Below are positions 51,572 through 60,216 of a stretch of DNA of 64,000 bases, piece after piece. This DNA is from Salinicoccus cyprini (lineage in GTDB: Bacteria; Bacillota; Bacilli; Staphylococcales; Salinicoccaceae), in NCBI RefSeq assembly GCF_007713705.1, contig NZ_VMSJ01000001.1, positions 248,001-312,000 on the forward strand, given 5' to 3'. The first letter of the stretch is position 1, and each line of letters opens with the position of its first letter. The position numbers and the translations under genes are program-made. Below the pieces are notes generated by a model. It saw only the letters and a list, made by a program, of their open reading frames with translations. It did not search any database and was not told where the DNA came from.

Positions 51572-51997
51572 ATGAAAGTCAGTGAGATTATGACGACTGA
51601 AGTCGAAACATGCGGACCTGAAACGACAATCCAGGAAGTCGCGTCAAAAATGATGGAACTGGATGTAGGCTCCATCCCTGTTACAGAAGGTGGCAACCTG
51701 AGAGGCATCATCACAGACCGGGATCTGGTCATACGCGGTATTGCTGCCCAGTTTTCACTCGACACACCGGTAAACCGCATCATATCATCCGACAATATAA
51801 CCGGCACGCCCGATATGGACGTGGAAGAAGCGGCAAACCTCATGGCACAGCAGCAGATTCGCCGTCTACCAATCATTGAAGATAACAAAGTCGTAGGCAT
51901 CGTGTCCCTTGGTGACGTAGCAGTGGACGAAGAAGACCCTGAGGACTCTGAAATCGCCCTCGAGGAAATTTCCAAACCGGCTGAACCAGATAAATAG
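51572..51997 (+). CDS. Two-CBS-domain protein
   Basis: The 141 residues form a tandem CBS (Bateman) module: VSEIMTTEVETCGPETTIQE, then GSIPVTEGGNLRGIITDRDL, and a second copy with QQQIRRLPIIEDNKVVGIVS. Such pairs bind adenine nucleotides or c-di-AMP and signal energy or osmotic state. The C terminus is acidic. ATG 51572 with AAGGAGG is chosen over 51506. Similar to general stress protein YhcV-type proteins. Confidence 0.88.
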   Translation: MKVSEIMTTEVETCGPETTIQEVASKMMELDVGSIPVTEGGNLRGIITDRDLVIRGIAAQFSLDTPVNRIISSDNITGTPDMDVEEAANLMAQQQIRRLPIIEDNKVVGIVSLGDVAVDEEDPEDSEIALEEISKPAEPDK

Positions 51998-52013
51998 AAT
52001 CGTATGCATGAGC

Positions 52014-52043
52014 GTTCCGGGGTAAGCACCCCGGAATTTTTTT
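52014..52043 (+). terminator. Terminator after the CBS gene
   Basis: TTCCGGGGT pairs with ACCCCGGAA around AAGC, followed by seven T. Confidence 0.93.
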
Positions 52044-52155
52044 GTGATTGCGTATCTTTAAAATAATATGATGTGCCTACACTGATATTGTTTTAAAATG
52101 AAGAAATACCGCTTGGTAGACCAGTCTTTTATACTATATGGAAAGGGGCCTCGAC

Positions 52156-53034
52156 ATGGACATCAAACATATGAAGTATTTTTCCGCCATTGTAAAGTAT
52201 GGCAGCATGACGGAAGCCTCGAACCGGCTGTATATTTCGCAGCCCACCATCAGCAAGGCGATCCATGATGTGGAGGTGGAGCTCGGCATGCAGCTGTTCG
52301 ACCGCAACCGCAGACGGTTTGTACTGACGGATGCGGGCAGGGTGTTCCACGGACAGTGTGAGGAAATACTGCGCCGCCATGCCGAACTGCACAGTGATCT
52401 TAAAAACATGGTCGGCATGCGCCAGGGCCAGATCAAGATGGGCCTGCCACCCATTATGGATGTGAGCCGGCTGATGAAGATCATCAAGGACTTTCATACG
52501 CTCTATCCGGAAATCACGTTCCAGCTGATCGAGAGTGGCAGCGGCACGATCGAAACGCGGCTCAGGCAGGATGATATCAATATCGGCATTGCTGTCCTGC
52601 CGACGGAAGGGGATGATTTCGATTCATTCAATTTTCTGACCGAATCACTCAGCCTCATCGTACATAAGCATCACAAGTTTGCCGGTGAACAGTCGGTTGA
52701 ACTGGCTGCACTTGAAAATGAACATTTCATCATGTTCAACGAAGATTTCTATCTGAATGAAATCATAACTTCGGCATGCAAGAACGCAGGATTCACACCG
52801 AAAGTGATATCCGAGACCGCGCAGTGGCACTTCATCGAGGAGATGGTCAGTGCAGAACTTGGCATATGCATCCTGCCGAAGAGTGTCGCCTCCCTGCTCA
52901 ATGGGGATTCGGTCACACTGGAGATTACGGACCCTGTGCTCAAGTGGCGGCTCGGTGTCATATGGAACCGCGACAGGTACATGAGTTTCATCGTCAAGGA
53001 GTGGCTCAAGTTCTTCCAGCAGTACTATGAGTAG
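52156..53034 (+). CDS. LysR-family transcriptional regulator (CynR/CidR-like branch)
   Basis: The 292 residues have the LysR helix-turn-helix (MKYFSAIVKYGSMTEASNRL, YISQPTISKAIHDVEVELGM, QLFDRNRRRFVLTDAGRVF) and an effector domain with IKMGLPPIMDVSRL. ATG 52156 with AAAGGGGCC is preferred to 52138. No metabolic gene is divergently arranged at its start, so targets are unclear. The thioesterase gene follows 117 bases downstream with its own ribosome site. Confidence 0.85.
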   Translation: MDIKHMKYFSAIVKYGSMTEASNRLYISQPTISKAIHDVEVELGMQLFDRNRRRFVLTDAGRVFHGQCEEILRRHAELHSDLKNMVGMRQGQIKMGLPPIMDVSRLMKIIKDFHTLYPEITFQLIESGSGTIETRLRQDDINIGIAVLPTEGDDFDSFNFLTESLSLIVHKHHKFAGEQSVELAALENEHFIMFNEDFYLNEIITSACKNAGFTPKVISETAQWHFIEEMVSAELGICILPKSVASLLNGDSVTLEITDPVLKWRLGVIWNRDRYMSFIVKEWLKFFQQYYE

Positions 53035-53151
53035 GGCGCTGATACCGCTATCATAGTTTTTATCTATGGACATCATGAATAACCGCTATTTTTCACCCGG
53101 ATGTCGACGTCGTATGATGGAACCATCAAGTGATTGAGAGGTATGAGAATA

Positions 53152-53676
53152 ATGGTGGAAGCGAAAAATCCGAAAGACAGCAAGGTAATCAGTATCGACC
53201 AGGTATTTGCCAATGACCTGAACAACTATGACACGCTATTTGGTGGTGTATTGATGAAGCGCATCGACAATGTCGCCTCCCTTGCGGCAAGACGGCATGC
53301 AAGGGTGCGGGAGTGTGTGACAGCCTCCATCGATTCGATCGACTTTCTGCACCCGATCACCCAGTCGGAATCCGTATGCATCGAAGCATTCGTTTCTTCA
53401 ACAGGGAAGCGGAGCATGGAAATATTCTGCAAGGTGATTACGGAAGACCTCGTAACCGAAGCACGCAAAGTCGCCGCCACCGCTTTTCTGACATTCGTTG
53501 CACTGGACGAAGAGACGAAGCGGCCGATTGCAGTACCCGGCATCATTCCGGAGACGGACGAGGAAAAGTATCTGTTCGAATCCAACGCCCAGCGCACAAC
53601 GATGCGCCGGGAGCGCCGCGAACACAGCAAGGAGCTTACGACGAAGATCAGCATCGAAAAACCGTGGAATCAATAG
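53152..53676 (+). CDS. Acyl-CoA thioesterase (hot-dog fold)
   Basis: The 174 residues match YkhA/YciA-type thioesterases: VFANDLNNYDTLFGGVLMKR with the catalytic Asn/Asp position, ASLAARRHARVRECVTASID, and a C-terminal FLTFVALDEETKRPIAVPGI. They hydrolyse acyl-CoA to free acid and CoA. ATG 53152 gives the correct distance to GAGAGG (53136-53141). Twelve bases separate it from the next small gene. Confidence 0.87.
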   Translation: MVEAKNPKDSKVISIDQVFANDLNNYDTLFGGVLMKRIDNVASLAARRHARVRECVTASIDSIDFLHPITQSESVCIEAFVSSTGKRSMEIFCKVITEDLVTEARKVAATAFLTFVALDEETKRPIAVPGIIPETDEEKYLFESNAQRTTMRRERREHSKELTTKISIEKPWNQ

Positions 53677-53688
53677 GAGGTCGATCAT

Positions 53689-54051
53689 ATGTACGTCAAT
53701 CAGAAAACCATCACCGAAGTCCAGCAGGAACTTGAAACGATCAGCATCAAAAACCCGGCACTCTACGAAGAAATCGTCCACGTCACGAGCCTGTCCCGGC
53801 AGCTGCAGGTGAAGTACCGCTATCTGGCTGACCTCATTACAGGCGGAAATCGCGAACCCGATCCGAAGTTCATCAAGGGATCTGTATTGGACATTCTTAT
53901 CCAGGAAGTTCAGAAACTGCAGACCATGGAAGGGTTTGAGACATTCCTCGATCTGCTCAATCGGCACGACCATGCTGATGCACCAGAAATCTTCCTGCTC
54001 ATCTTGGGTGCAAAGCCTGAATCCGTTGTGAATAATGCGATTATAAGCTGA
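53689..54051 (+). CDS. Conserved-looking helical protein of unknown function
   Basis: The 120 residues are almost entirely predicted helix with no cysteine, no membrane segment and no known motif I recognise (VQQELETISIKNPALYEEIV, LQVKYRYLADLITGG). TAGGAGG lies directly before ATG 53689, overlapping the stop of the thioesterase gene, so the two are co-transcribed. Confidence 0.7.
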   Translation: MYVNQKTITEVQQELETISIKNPALYEEIVHVTSLSRQLQVKYRYLADLITGGNREPDPKFIKGSVLDILIQEVQKLQTMEGFETFLDLLNRHDHADAPEIFLLILGAKPESVVNNAIIS

Positions 54052-54059
54052 AATAAATA

Positions 54060-54098
54060 AATGACAGGCCAGCGTCTCCCTGGTCTGTCATTTGTTTT
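54060..54098. terminator. Terminator between the helical-protein and phosphotransferase genes
   Basis: ATGACAGGCCAG (about 54061-54072) pairs with CTGGTCTGTCAT (about 54080-54091), with a T run on the right. It serves converging genes. Confidence 0.88.
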
Positions 54099-54106
54099 GT
54101 ATCCGG

Positions 54107-55018
54107 CTATTTATTTTCACGATACCAGCTTGGTACCACTGTATTCATATCATCATACCAGGACAGTATCTCTTTGGCCTGATTCATGAAGACTTCGATC
54201 TGCTTCTCGCCGAATGGCACGCCCCACGGCAGTGACGAGAGTGTGTTTGTGCTGATATACAGTAGCAGCAGCTTCCAGAAATCATCCGGGACATGTCCGT
54301 CGAAGTAGCCATCCACACGTCCCGCTGCAAATCGAGAACTCCTGCCCGCACACCAGACAATCCGATTGAACTCCTCCCACAGCTCCCCGACATCATGGCG
54401 ATTGAAGTCGATGATATGCAGATCGAGCTCATCGTCTATGATCATGTTGCCGCAATGGTAATCCCCGTGGTGGGGCACCTGCTCTCTGTCATCAAGGAGA
54501 TGCCGGTGATTTTCTATGTATTCGATGAAGAGGTGCCCTTTGTCATACTTGTATGCACATTGTTCATACATCCGGATTTTACTGTCGATCTTCCGATTGA
54601 ACTTCTCCTCCCACTGAGACTCCGGCTGCCCATTCGGCAGCGCGTGGATTCTTCTCAAATACTCCCCGGCTTCAACTCCCAGATCATACTGCTGCTGACT
54701 CGTAAGTGCCGGCAGCAGTTCAGAAGCCTCCGCACCATCAATCCATTCCACCAGTATGTAGTATTTGTCATCCAATGCACCATGCTCCAGTGGTTTCTGA
54801 ACCGGGACGCCGGCAGAGTCACATCTTTCAATCAGCTCATATTCTTTTATTTTCCGTTCCTTCTTCTTGATGTCAACCAGTCGCAGCAGGTACCTTTTCC
54901 CCTTATCATCCGTCAAAATGAATTTTTCATCACCCGACCAGCCCTTGTTCAGTTTCTCAATGGAAACTATGCCGAGATGGGTGAAATGGTTCTTTATGTT
55001 CAATATTTTCGCCCCCAT
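54107..55018 (-). CDS. Aminoglycoside-phosphotransferase-like kinase (APH family)
   Basis: The 303 residues have the choline kinase/APH fold. The N lobe has GWSGDEKFILTDDKGKRYLL. The hinge is ILVEWIDGAEASE. The catalytic loop HHGDYHCGNMIID contains HGDxxxxN, and the metal-binding segment is LHIIDFNRHDVG. Such genes phosphorylate small molecules, and only some confer antibiotic resistance. Nothing in the neighbourhood suggests resistance. A long leader with a hairpin at 55083-55113 lies upstream. Confidence 0.83.
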   Translation of the reverse strand: MGAKILNIKNHFTHLGIVSIEKLNKGWSGDEKFILTDDKGKRYLLRLVDIKKKERKIKEYELIERCDSAGVPVQKPLEHGALDDKYYILVEWIDGAEASELLPALTSQQQYDLGVEAGEYLRRIHALPNGQPESQWEEKFNRKIDSKIRMYEQCAYKYDKGHLFIEYIENHRHLLDDREQVPHHGDYHCGNMIIDDELDLHIIDFNRHDVGELWEEFNRIVWCAGRSSRFAAGRVDGYFDGHVPDDFWKLLLLYISTNTLSSLPWGVPFGEKQIEVFMNQAKEILSWYDDMNTVVPSWYRENK

Positions 55019-55082
55019 GCCAATTTGAAAATAGTACAGAAAATTATAGCATAGTCCAAAATCATATAGTCAGTATGTGATT

Positions 55083-55113
55083 CCCCGAAGTTGAGTCCAT
55101 CTCAATTTTGGGG
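55083..55113. other. Hairpin in the 307-base gap 55019-55325
   Basis: CCCCGAAGTTGAG can pair with CTCAATTTTGGGG around TCCAT, followed on the plus strand by GTGCTTTT. No plus-strand gene ends here, so its purpose is unclear. The rest of the gap is AT-rich; a TATAAT at 55229-55234 is the best candidate -10 box for the lipoprotein gene. Confidence 0.4.
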
Positions 55114-55325
55114 GTGCTTTTATATTTAAATTCATAATGGATACTGGTATTACTGATCAATAATCAATAAATTACATAATAAAGCATACTTATTTTCTAT
55201 ATTTTGTAATATGTAACACGGTTTAATGTATAATGAAAATAAATAGAATAGTCAGAAAAATTAAGGGGTAGCGGGAAGCTATCAGAGGGATTAATGAACT
55301 TGCTTTTATTGAAAGGGGCAGTGGA

Positions 55326-56117
55326 ATGAAACGATATGCCGTATCGCAGATTATGGTGATTGGGATTTTACTGCTCATGATGGTCGGGTGCACTACTCAG
55401 AATGAGAGCGAAAAGCCGGTGACAAAGAGTAAGCCGGATGTTGAAGTAGTAAAGAGCATTGAGCAGACAGCGACATTGGAGAACAGAAAAGTAGAGATGG
55501 AGGGGACTGGGAGCATCACCAAGGAGATATTGCTGCAGAACGCATCGGAGGTGGGGCAGCTATTGGAGAACTATTATATTGAATCGAGAGTGACTATGTA
55601 TGCGGGGGATGAAACAGATGAAACGGTGTCCAGGGAATGGTTCTACTGGAGAAACGGAGAGCAGCATCTTCGCAAGGAAATAGAGCGGGAAGATGCACCC
55701 ACCCATTATATAGTAGGGAATGACCGGGATTCGATCATCTACACGGAAGGGGATGAGATGGCGATACGGAGTGAGACCTTGGTGCAGAGCATCGACCTGC
55801 CATCTCAGGCGGACGTTGTACAACAGAGGATTGCGAGCTATAAAGAATCCCATAATGTCAGTGTAGTGGGGAAAGATGAAGTTAACGGGAGAAATGCTCA
55901 TCATATGAGGTTCACTCCGAAAAAAGAGGCAATTGAAAGCGGGACTACAATAGATCTATGGATAGATTCCGAGCATTGGCTGGTCTTGAAGGAAGTGCTG
56001 AATCAGGGGGAGCGATCGATGGAGTACGAGGTGCTTGCACTGGTGGAGGGCATTGAACCGCCGATGGACCTGTTCCAGATGGATCTGCCCGAAGGCGTGG
56101 AGGTTATCGACCAATAG
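55326..56117 (+). CDS. Lipoprotein, LolA-like fold candidate
   Basis: The 263 residues begin with a lipoprotein signal peptide (basic MKR, hydrophobic IMVIGILLLMMVG, lipobox cysteine at residue 21, then a serine/lysine-rich linker). The remaining domain has alternating strands and a MRFTPKKEAIESGTTIDLWI segment, with LEVLNQ-like ending. This recalls LolA/RseB-like or DUF6612-type lipoproteins of Bacilli, which attach to the outer membrane face and bind hydrophobic ligands. GAAAGGGG precedes ATG 55326. Confidence 0.75.
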   Translation: MKRYAVSQIMVIGILLLMMVGCTTQNESEKPVTKSKPDVEVVKSIEQTATLENRKVEMEGTGSITKEILLQNASEVGQLLENYYIESRVTMYAGDETDETVSREWFYWRNGEQHLRKEIEREDAPTHYIVGNDRDSIIYTEGDEMAIRSETLVQSIDLPSQADVVQQRIASYKESHNVSVVGKDEVNGRNAHHMRFTPKKEAIESGTTIDLWIDSEHWLVLKEVLNQGERSMEYEVLALVEGIEPPMDLFQMDLPEGVEVIDQ

Positions 56118-56228
56118 GATGGTCTGATCGGTTTTTGCATCGTATTATCATCATTATGGGAAACAGTTGGAGTGTGCCTATGAATGTTATATGATTACTT
56201 ATGACTAGAGTACAGAGGGAGGCACATT

Positions 56229-56969
56229 ATGACCCAGCCTGATTTCAGCGTATCCAACGAAAGCATCGTAAGGAACGCCATCCAGGAGATGATTATGAAC
56301 CACGAACTGGAGCCGGGTGACAAGCTGCCGAGTGAAAACGAACTGGCGGATTCTTTTAAAATGAAGCGCATTGTCGTCAGGAATGCGCTGCTTCAGCTGG
56401 AGAAGATGGGACTGCTTGACAGCCGGCAGGGCATCGGCCGTTTCGTGAAGGAGAAGATGCCGGTCATTGAACTTGATATGACGGGAAAACGCAGTTTCTC
56501 CGGCAAGATGCAGGAGCAGGGTGTACCGTATGAAAGTCGGGTAATCTTCGCGGATTATGCGAGTGGCAAGGAGCAGGAGAAGTACCGCGCTACGCTAGGT
56601 GTTGGGGCGGATGTTTCCATATATAAGGTCGCACGGCTGCGCATCGTCAACCACGTCCCGTGTGCCATCCACATCTCCTTCATCAGGGAGGATATGGTGC
56701 CGGATATCAGCAGGGAGACGGATCAGTTGTCTTCCATTTTCAACTACTACAGTAGTAAAGGGTATACCAATCTGACGTCCGGTGGCACGCAGATCCATAC
56801 GACATTTCCAACGCTTAATGAACAGAGGCAGCTCGAGTGCCTTGAACTGGTGCCGCTGATCGTCTACGAGTCCCATACAGCGGATGTCGACAGAGATATT
56901 ATGCTCGAGCAGACGAGGATTCTATATCGAAGTGACTTGTTCAAGCACTCCCTTGGTTCTGTGAACTGA
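56229..56969 (+). CDS. GntR/HutC-family regulator, PhnF-like
   Basis: Probable regulator of the carbon-phosphorus lyase genes that follow. The 246 residues have an N-terminal winged helix (HELEPGDKLPSENELADSFK, then MKRIVVRNALLQLEKMGLLD) and a UTRA ligand domain (residues about 85-240). GAGGGAGG precedes ATG 56229. Between it and phnG an AT-rich membrane-protein gene with a terminator is inserted, so regulator and phn genes can no longer share a simple transcript. Confidence 0.83.
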   Translation: MTQPDFSVSNESIVRNAIQEMIMNHELEPGDKLPSENELADSFKMKRIVVRNALLQLEKMGLLDSRQGIGRFVKEKMPVIELDMTGKRSFSGKMQEQGVPYESRVIFADYASGKEQEKYRATLGVGADVSIYKVARLRIVNHVPCAIHISFIREDMVPDISRETDQLSSIFNYYSSKGYTNLTSGGTQIHTTFPTLNEQRQLECLELVPLIVYESHTADVDRDIMLEQTRILYRSDLFKHSLGSVN

Positions 56970-57049
56970 ATTTGCTATTATATATACTTGAACCTAATCG
57001 TTATTTCTTCACGTTTTATTAGTCAACCTATTCATGAGAAGGTGAAAGC

Positions 57050-58006
57050 ATACAAGAAATATTTATACAGTCTACACTAAGTCACGACCGTTTAAACGAT
57101 ATTTTAACTACCCTAACCCCAACAACAAGAGAGTGGGCCATTATTACGTGGGTTTTAATTTTTGTTTTGTTTTGTGTTTTAGCACTTATAAAAAAGAATG
57201 AACTACACACAGTTAGTTCTGTGTTTAAGATTTTCTTTAGTTATAAATTACTAATACCGAATATTATGTATTTGATATGGTTCCTACTAATCATTTATAT
57301 ATCTTATCAAATTAATTTATGGAATCTTCATTTATTGAAAATGACAATTTTATGGTTCTTATTTGAGGGTTTTATTCTTATATTTACTGCAAGTGAATTT
57401 AAAAAGGCAATGGACTTAAAACGTCACTTTAAATATTTTGTAGTAAAAACAATATCAATTTCTGCTTTGTTAATTATAATTATAAACACCTATAACTTTA
57501 ATTATTTTATTGAATTGATATTAATATTTATGTTGCTTTGTTGTTCATTTTTTGCAGGTTTTCTGAGAAATTATAAAGGTAAGAAATACACTAGAGAATT
57601 AAATTTTTTTAATTTAGTACTTTCCATTATTGGGTTAACTCTGGTGACATTTTCTAGTATTAAATTTGTAGTGAATTTTGAGTTAATTGTCTTTATTGAT
57701 ATACTTCAAGAATATTTAATGCTTATAGTTTTTAGTATATGGGTCATCCCTTTCATATATTGTCTGCTAGTTTATTCAATATATGAATTGATTTGGATAA
57801 AGTTAAGTTTTTATAAGTACATACCACAACAATACAAAAATCAAATAAAATTAAGTGTTATTAAGTGCTGCCATATAAATTATGATAAGTTAGAAACTTT
57901 TTACTCAGATTCCGAATGGAAAAGCACTGCATTTAATACTCCTAAAGACGTTGAGGATTACTTTAATAAGTTTGTAAGTAGATATAACCAAAATAAAAAG
58001 GCATAG
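57050..58006 (+). CDS. AT-rich multi-spanning membrane protein, start codon changed to ATA
   Basis: The continuous frame begins after a TGA at 57035-57037 and encodes at least six membrane helices (for example WAIITWVLIFVLFCVLALI, YLIWFLLIIYISY, LLIIIINTYN) and a soluble C-terminal tail of about 70 residues. GAGAAGGTGA at 57036-57045 stands five bases before ATA (57050) followed by QEIFIQSTLSHDR, which looks like a natural N terminus. The next usable start in frame is TTG at 57167, which would cut off the first helix. No family is recognised. AT-content is far above that of the flanking genes, indicating insertion into the phn region. Confidence 0.55.
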   Translation: MQEIFIQSTLSHDRLNDILTTLTPTTREWAIITWVLIFVLFCVLALIKKNELHTVSSVFKIFFSYKLLIPNIMYLIWFLLIIYISYQINLWNLHLLKMTILWFLFEGFILIFTASEFKKAMDLKRHFKYFVVKTISISALLIIIINTYNFNYFIELILIFMLLCCSFFAGFLRNYKGKKYTRELNFFNLVLSIIGLTLVTFSSIKFVVNFELIVFIDILQEYLMLIVFSIWVIPFIYCLLVYSIYELIWIKLSFYKYIPQQYKNQIKLSVIKCCHINYDKLETFYSDSEWKSTAFNTPKDVEDYFNKFVSRYNQNKKA

Positions 58007-58026
58007 TATACTCTTCTAGCCTAGAT

Positions 58027-58064
58027 AAAAGACTTTCTGTTAAACAATTAACAGAAAGTCTTTT
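58027..58064 (+). terminator. Terminator after the AT-rich membrane gene
   Basis: AAAAGACTTTCTGTTAA (58027-58043) pairs perfectly with TTAACAGAAAGTCTTTT (58048-58064), and T-rich sequence follows. Symmetric A and T runs allow both directions. Confidence 0.92.
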
Positions 58065-58150
58065 ATTTTACTTTTATTTTACTTACTTTACAGGTTTTTA
58101 AAATTCGCCAGCTTGGCAACAAGTTAGGATGGAGTTATGGAGGGATGACA

Positions 58151-58570
58151 ATGGAAAGAAAACGCTGGACGTCTTTATTCATCAAATATGGAGAACAGGA
58201 AGCAATTGAGTTTTTCAATACATATCAGAGCCAGGTCGATTTCGACATCATTTCCGAACCGGCTGAAGGGCTGACGATGATCAAGGTCAGGGAGCATGCG
58301 GAGAACAGCCTGTTCTACATCGGCGAGATGCTCGTGACGGAAACGAAGATCAGGCAGGGGCAGACGGTCGGGCTCGGTGTTGTGAAGGGTTCGAATGCAA
58401 AGTTGAGCGAGGCACTCAGTTTCATCGACCTGTGCTTCAAACTCGAAGTACTTCTTGAAGCGCTCGAAGATATTCTGGCCAAGCTGGAATTGAAGGAATC
58501 TGTATTCATAAAGAGCAGGACAAATGAAATTCTCAAGACCAAAGTCGATTTCGACATGATGGCGGAATAG
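58151..58570 (+). CDS. phnG: Carbon-phosphorus lyase subunit PhnG
   Basis: Part of the PhnGHIJ core that makes ribose 1-phosphonate triphosphate and then breaks the C-P bond of phosphonates. The 139 residues match PhnG: RKRWTSLFIKYGEQEAIEFF, FYIGEMLVTETKIR, and KLSEALSFIDLCFKLEVLLE. ATG 58151 lies six bases after GGAGGG; ATG 58145 is too close. First gene of the phn run, spaced 11 bases from phnH. Confidence 0.9.
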   Translation: MERKRWTSLFIKYGEQEAIEFFNTYQSQVDFDIISEPAEGLTMIKVREHAENSLFYIGEMLVTETKIRQGQTVGLGVVKGSNAKLSEALSFIDLCFKLEVLLEALEDILAKLELKESVFIKSRTNEILKTKVDFDMMAE

Positions 58571-58581
58571 GAGGCAATTCC

Positions 58582-59139
58582 ATGACAACGATGGTACATG
58601 AAACACAGCAGCATTACAGAAAGCTGATCGATCTCTTTTCAAGACCCGGTGAAATGGAAGCGGGGACGCTTGGAATACCGAACTTCACCCGGTTCTCTGA
58701 TGCGGTGCTGGCAACGGTGCTGACACTGTTCGATAACGAAGTCAGTTTTTCTACGATTGAGCAAGGTGACCGCGAGGAGTTCATGACGCTGACCGGTGCA
58801 AAGGCTGCTCAAAACAGCGAGGCGGATTTTATTGTCGTGAAGGAAAGTGAACTGACCGCGGAGATGATGGAGACAATGAAGGTGGGTACGCTGGCTTCTC
58901 CCGAAAAGTCGGCGACACTCATCATCGAAGTGGAGGCGATCGGAAGCGGACATGCCTACCAGCTGCAGGGGCCGGGCATCAAGGCAGTCAATGCACTCGG
59001 CATGACGCTCGATCCGAAATGGATGGCACTCCGCGACGTGCGCTGTGCCGAGTTCCCGATCGGCATCGATCTGATACTGGTCGACCGGGAGAACCATATG
59101 ACAGTCATTCCAAGAACAACAACTGTGGAGGTGGTCTAG
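58582..59139 (+). CDS. phnH: Carbon-phosphorus lyase subunit PhnH
   Basis: The 185 residues align with PhnH: ETQQHYRKLIDLFSRPGEME at the start, DAVLATVLTLFDNEVSFSTI in the PLP-transferase-like fold, and FPIGIDLILVDRENHMTVIP then RTTTVEV at the end. It is a non-catalytic or accessory subunit of the PhnGHIJ complex. AGGAGGC precedes ATG 58582. Its stop abuts the phnI start. Confidence 0.9.
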   Translation: MTTMVHETQQHYRKLIDLFSRPGEMEAGTLGIPNFTRFSDAVLATVLTLFDNEVSFSTIEQGDREEFMTLTGAKAAQNSEADFIVVKESELTAEMMETMKVGTLASPEKSATLIIEVEAIGSGHAYQLQGPGIKAVNALGMTLDPKWMALRDVRCAEFPIGIDLILVDRENHMTVIPRTTTVEVV

Positions 59140-60216
59140 ATGGGTTATGTTGCAGTAAAAGGTGGCACGAAGGCCATCCAGGCGTCGGTCCGCATGTACA
59201 AGGACAAGCAGCATGCAGCAGGATATGAAATCGAAGTGGAGCACATCAAGGCGAACATGAACCAGCTGATCAACCAGATCATGTCGGAGGCGAGCCTGTA
59301 TGACCGCGATCTCGCTGCGCTGTCGATCCTGCAGGCGGAAGGCAATATGGAGGAGGCGGTGTTCCTGCTCCGCGCGCACCGTTCGACACTGCCGCGACTC
59401 CATTATTCCACAGTGACGAATACGCGTGACATGTTTGTCGAGCGCAGGGTGTCGGCGAGCTTCAAGGACATCCCGGGTGGCCAGATTCTTGGTGCGTCAC
59501 CGGACTTCACCCATCGTCTGCTGGATGACGACCAGTCATTTGCTGGAAATAAAACAGCGGAAGCCTATACGGAAATTCCGCACACCCATGCACTCGATGC
59601 ACTGCCGAAAGTCATCGACTATCTCGAGCAGGAAGGTCTATTTTCCAAAAAGCCGGAAGATGACAGGGAACCGGATGACATCACGAAGCAGTCGATCGAG
59701 TTTCCAAGCTCGAGAAGCGAGCGGCTCCAGTCGCTGACCCGGGGGCAGACAGGTGCTGTCACCTCCTTGGGGTATGCCGAGATCCGTGGGTACGGCTATT
59801 CCTCCCATCCGAATATCGGGGAAGTGCGTGTCGGCCAGCAGCCGGTGCACATCGATCCATTCGATACGGGCGACGCATACTATATCGGCGACATTGAACT
59901 GACGGAAGTGGAAGCATTCATGCCGGCGGATGAAGATGACATGGATGATTTGGGCAATACGGAGAAGACATTCAAGATCGGCTACGGACTGACGTTCGGC
60001 CAGAACGAGACAAAGGCGATTGCCATGAGTGTACTCGACTACAGTCTCGAGCACCCGGTAGGGGACGCCGCGACCAGTGATGATGAGTTTGTGCTGCTGC
60101 ACATTGACAGTGTGGAATCCACCGGGTTCATTTCACACTTGAAGCTGCCGCACTACGTCACATTCCAGTCTGTACTGGACCGGGTACGCCAGACGAAAGG
60201 GGAGCACGGACAATGA
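59140..60216 (+). CDS. phnI: Carbon-phosphorus lyase subunit PhnI
   Basis: Nucleosidase-like subunit that displaces adenine of ATP by phosphonate in concert with PhnG, PhnH and PhnL. The 358 residues start MGYVAVKGGTKAIQASVRMY and include FVERRVSASFKDIPGGQILG, the conserved SRSERLQSLTRG, and the C-terminal VESTGFISHLKLPHYVTFQ with the zinc-site histidines. GGAGGTGG precedes ATG 59140. It overlaps phnJ by four bases. All expected blocks of the family are present, in contrast to PhnJ. Confidence 0.92.
   Translation: MGYVAVKGGTKAIQASVRMYKDKQHAAGYEIEVEHIKANMNQLINQIMSEASLYDRDLAALSILQAEGNMEEAVFLLRAHRSTLPRLHYSTVTNTRDMFVERRVSASFKDIPGGQILGASPDFTHRLLDDDQSFAGNKTAEAYTEIPHTHALDALPKVIDYLEQEGLFSKKPEDDREPDDITKQSIEFPSSRSERLQSLTRGQTGAVTSLGYAEIRGYGYSSHPNIGEVRVGQQPVHIDPFDTGDAYYIGDIELTEVEAFMPADEDDMDDLGNTEKTFKIGYGLTFGQNETKAIAMSVLDYSLEHPVGDAATSDDEFVLLHIDSVESTGFISHLKLPHYVTFQSVLDRVRQTKGEHGQ

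Noticed and set aside
54107-55018. Aminoglycoside resistance gene
   Set aside because: Only the general APH/choline kinase fold is visible. No resistance-specific features or mobile context support a resistance call.
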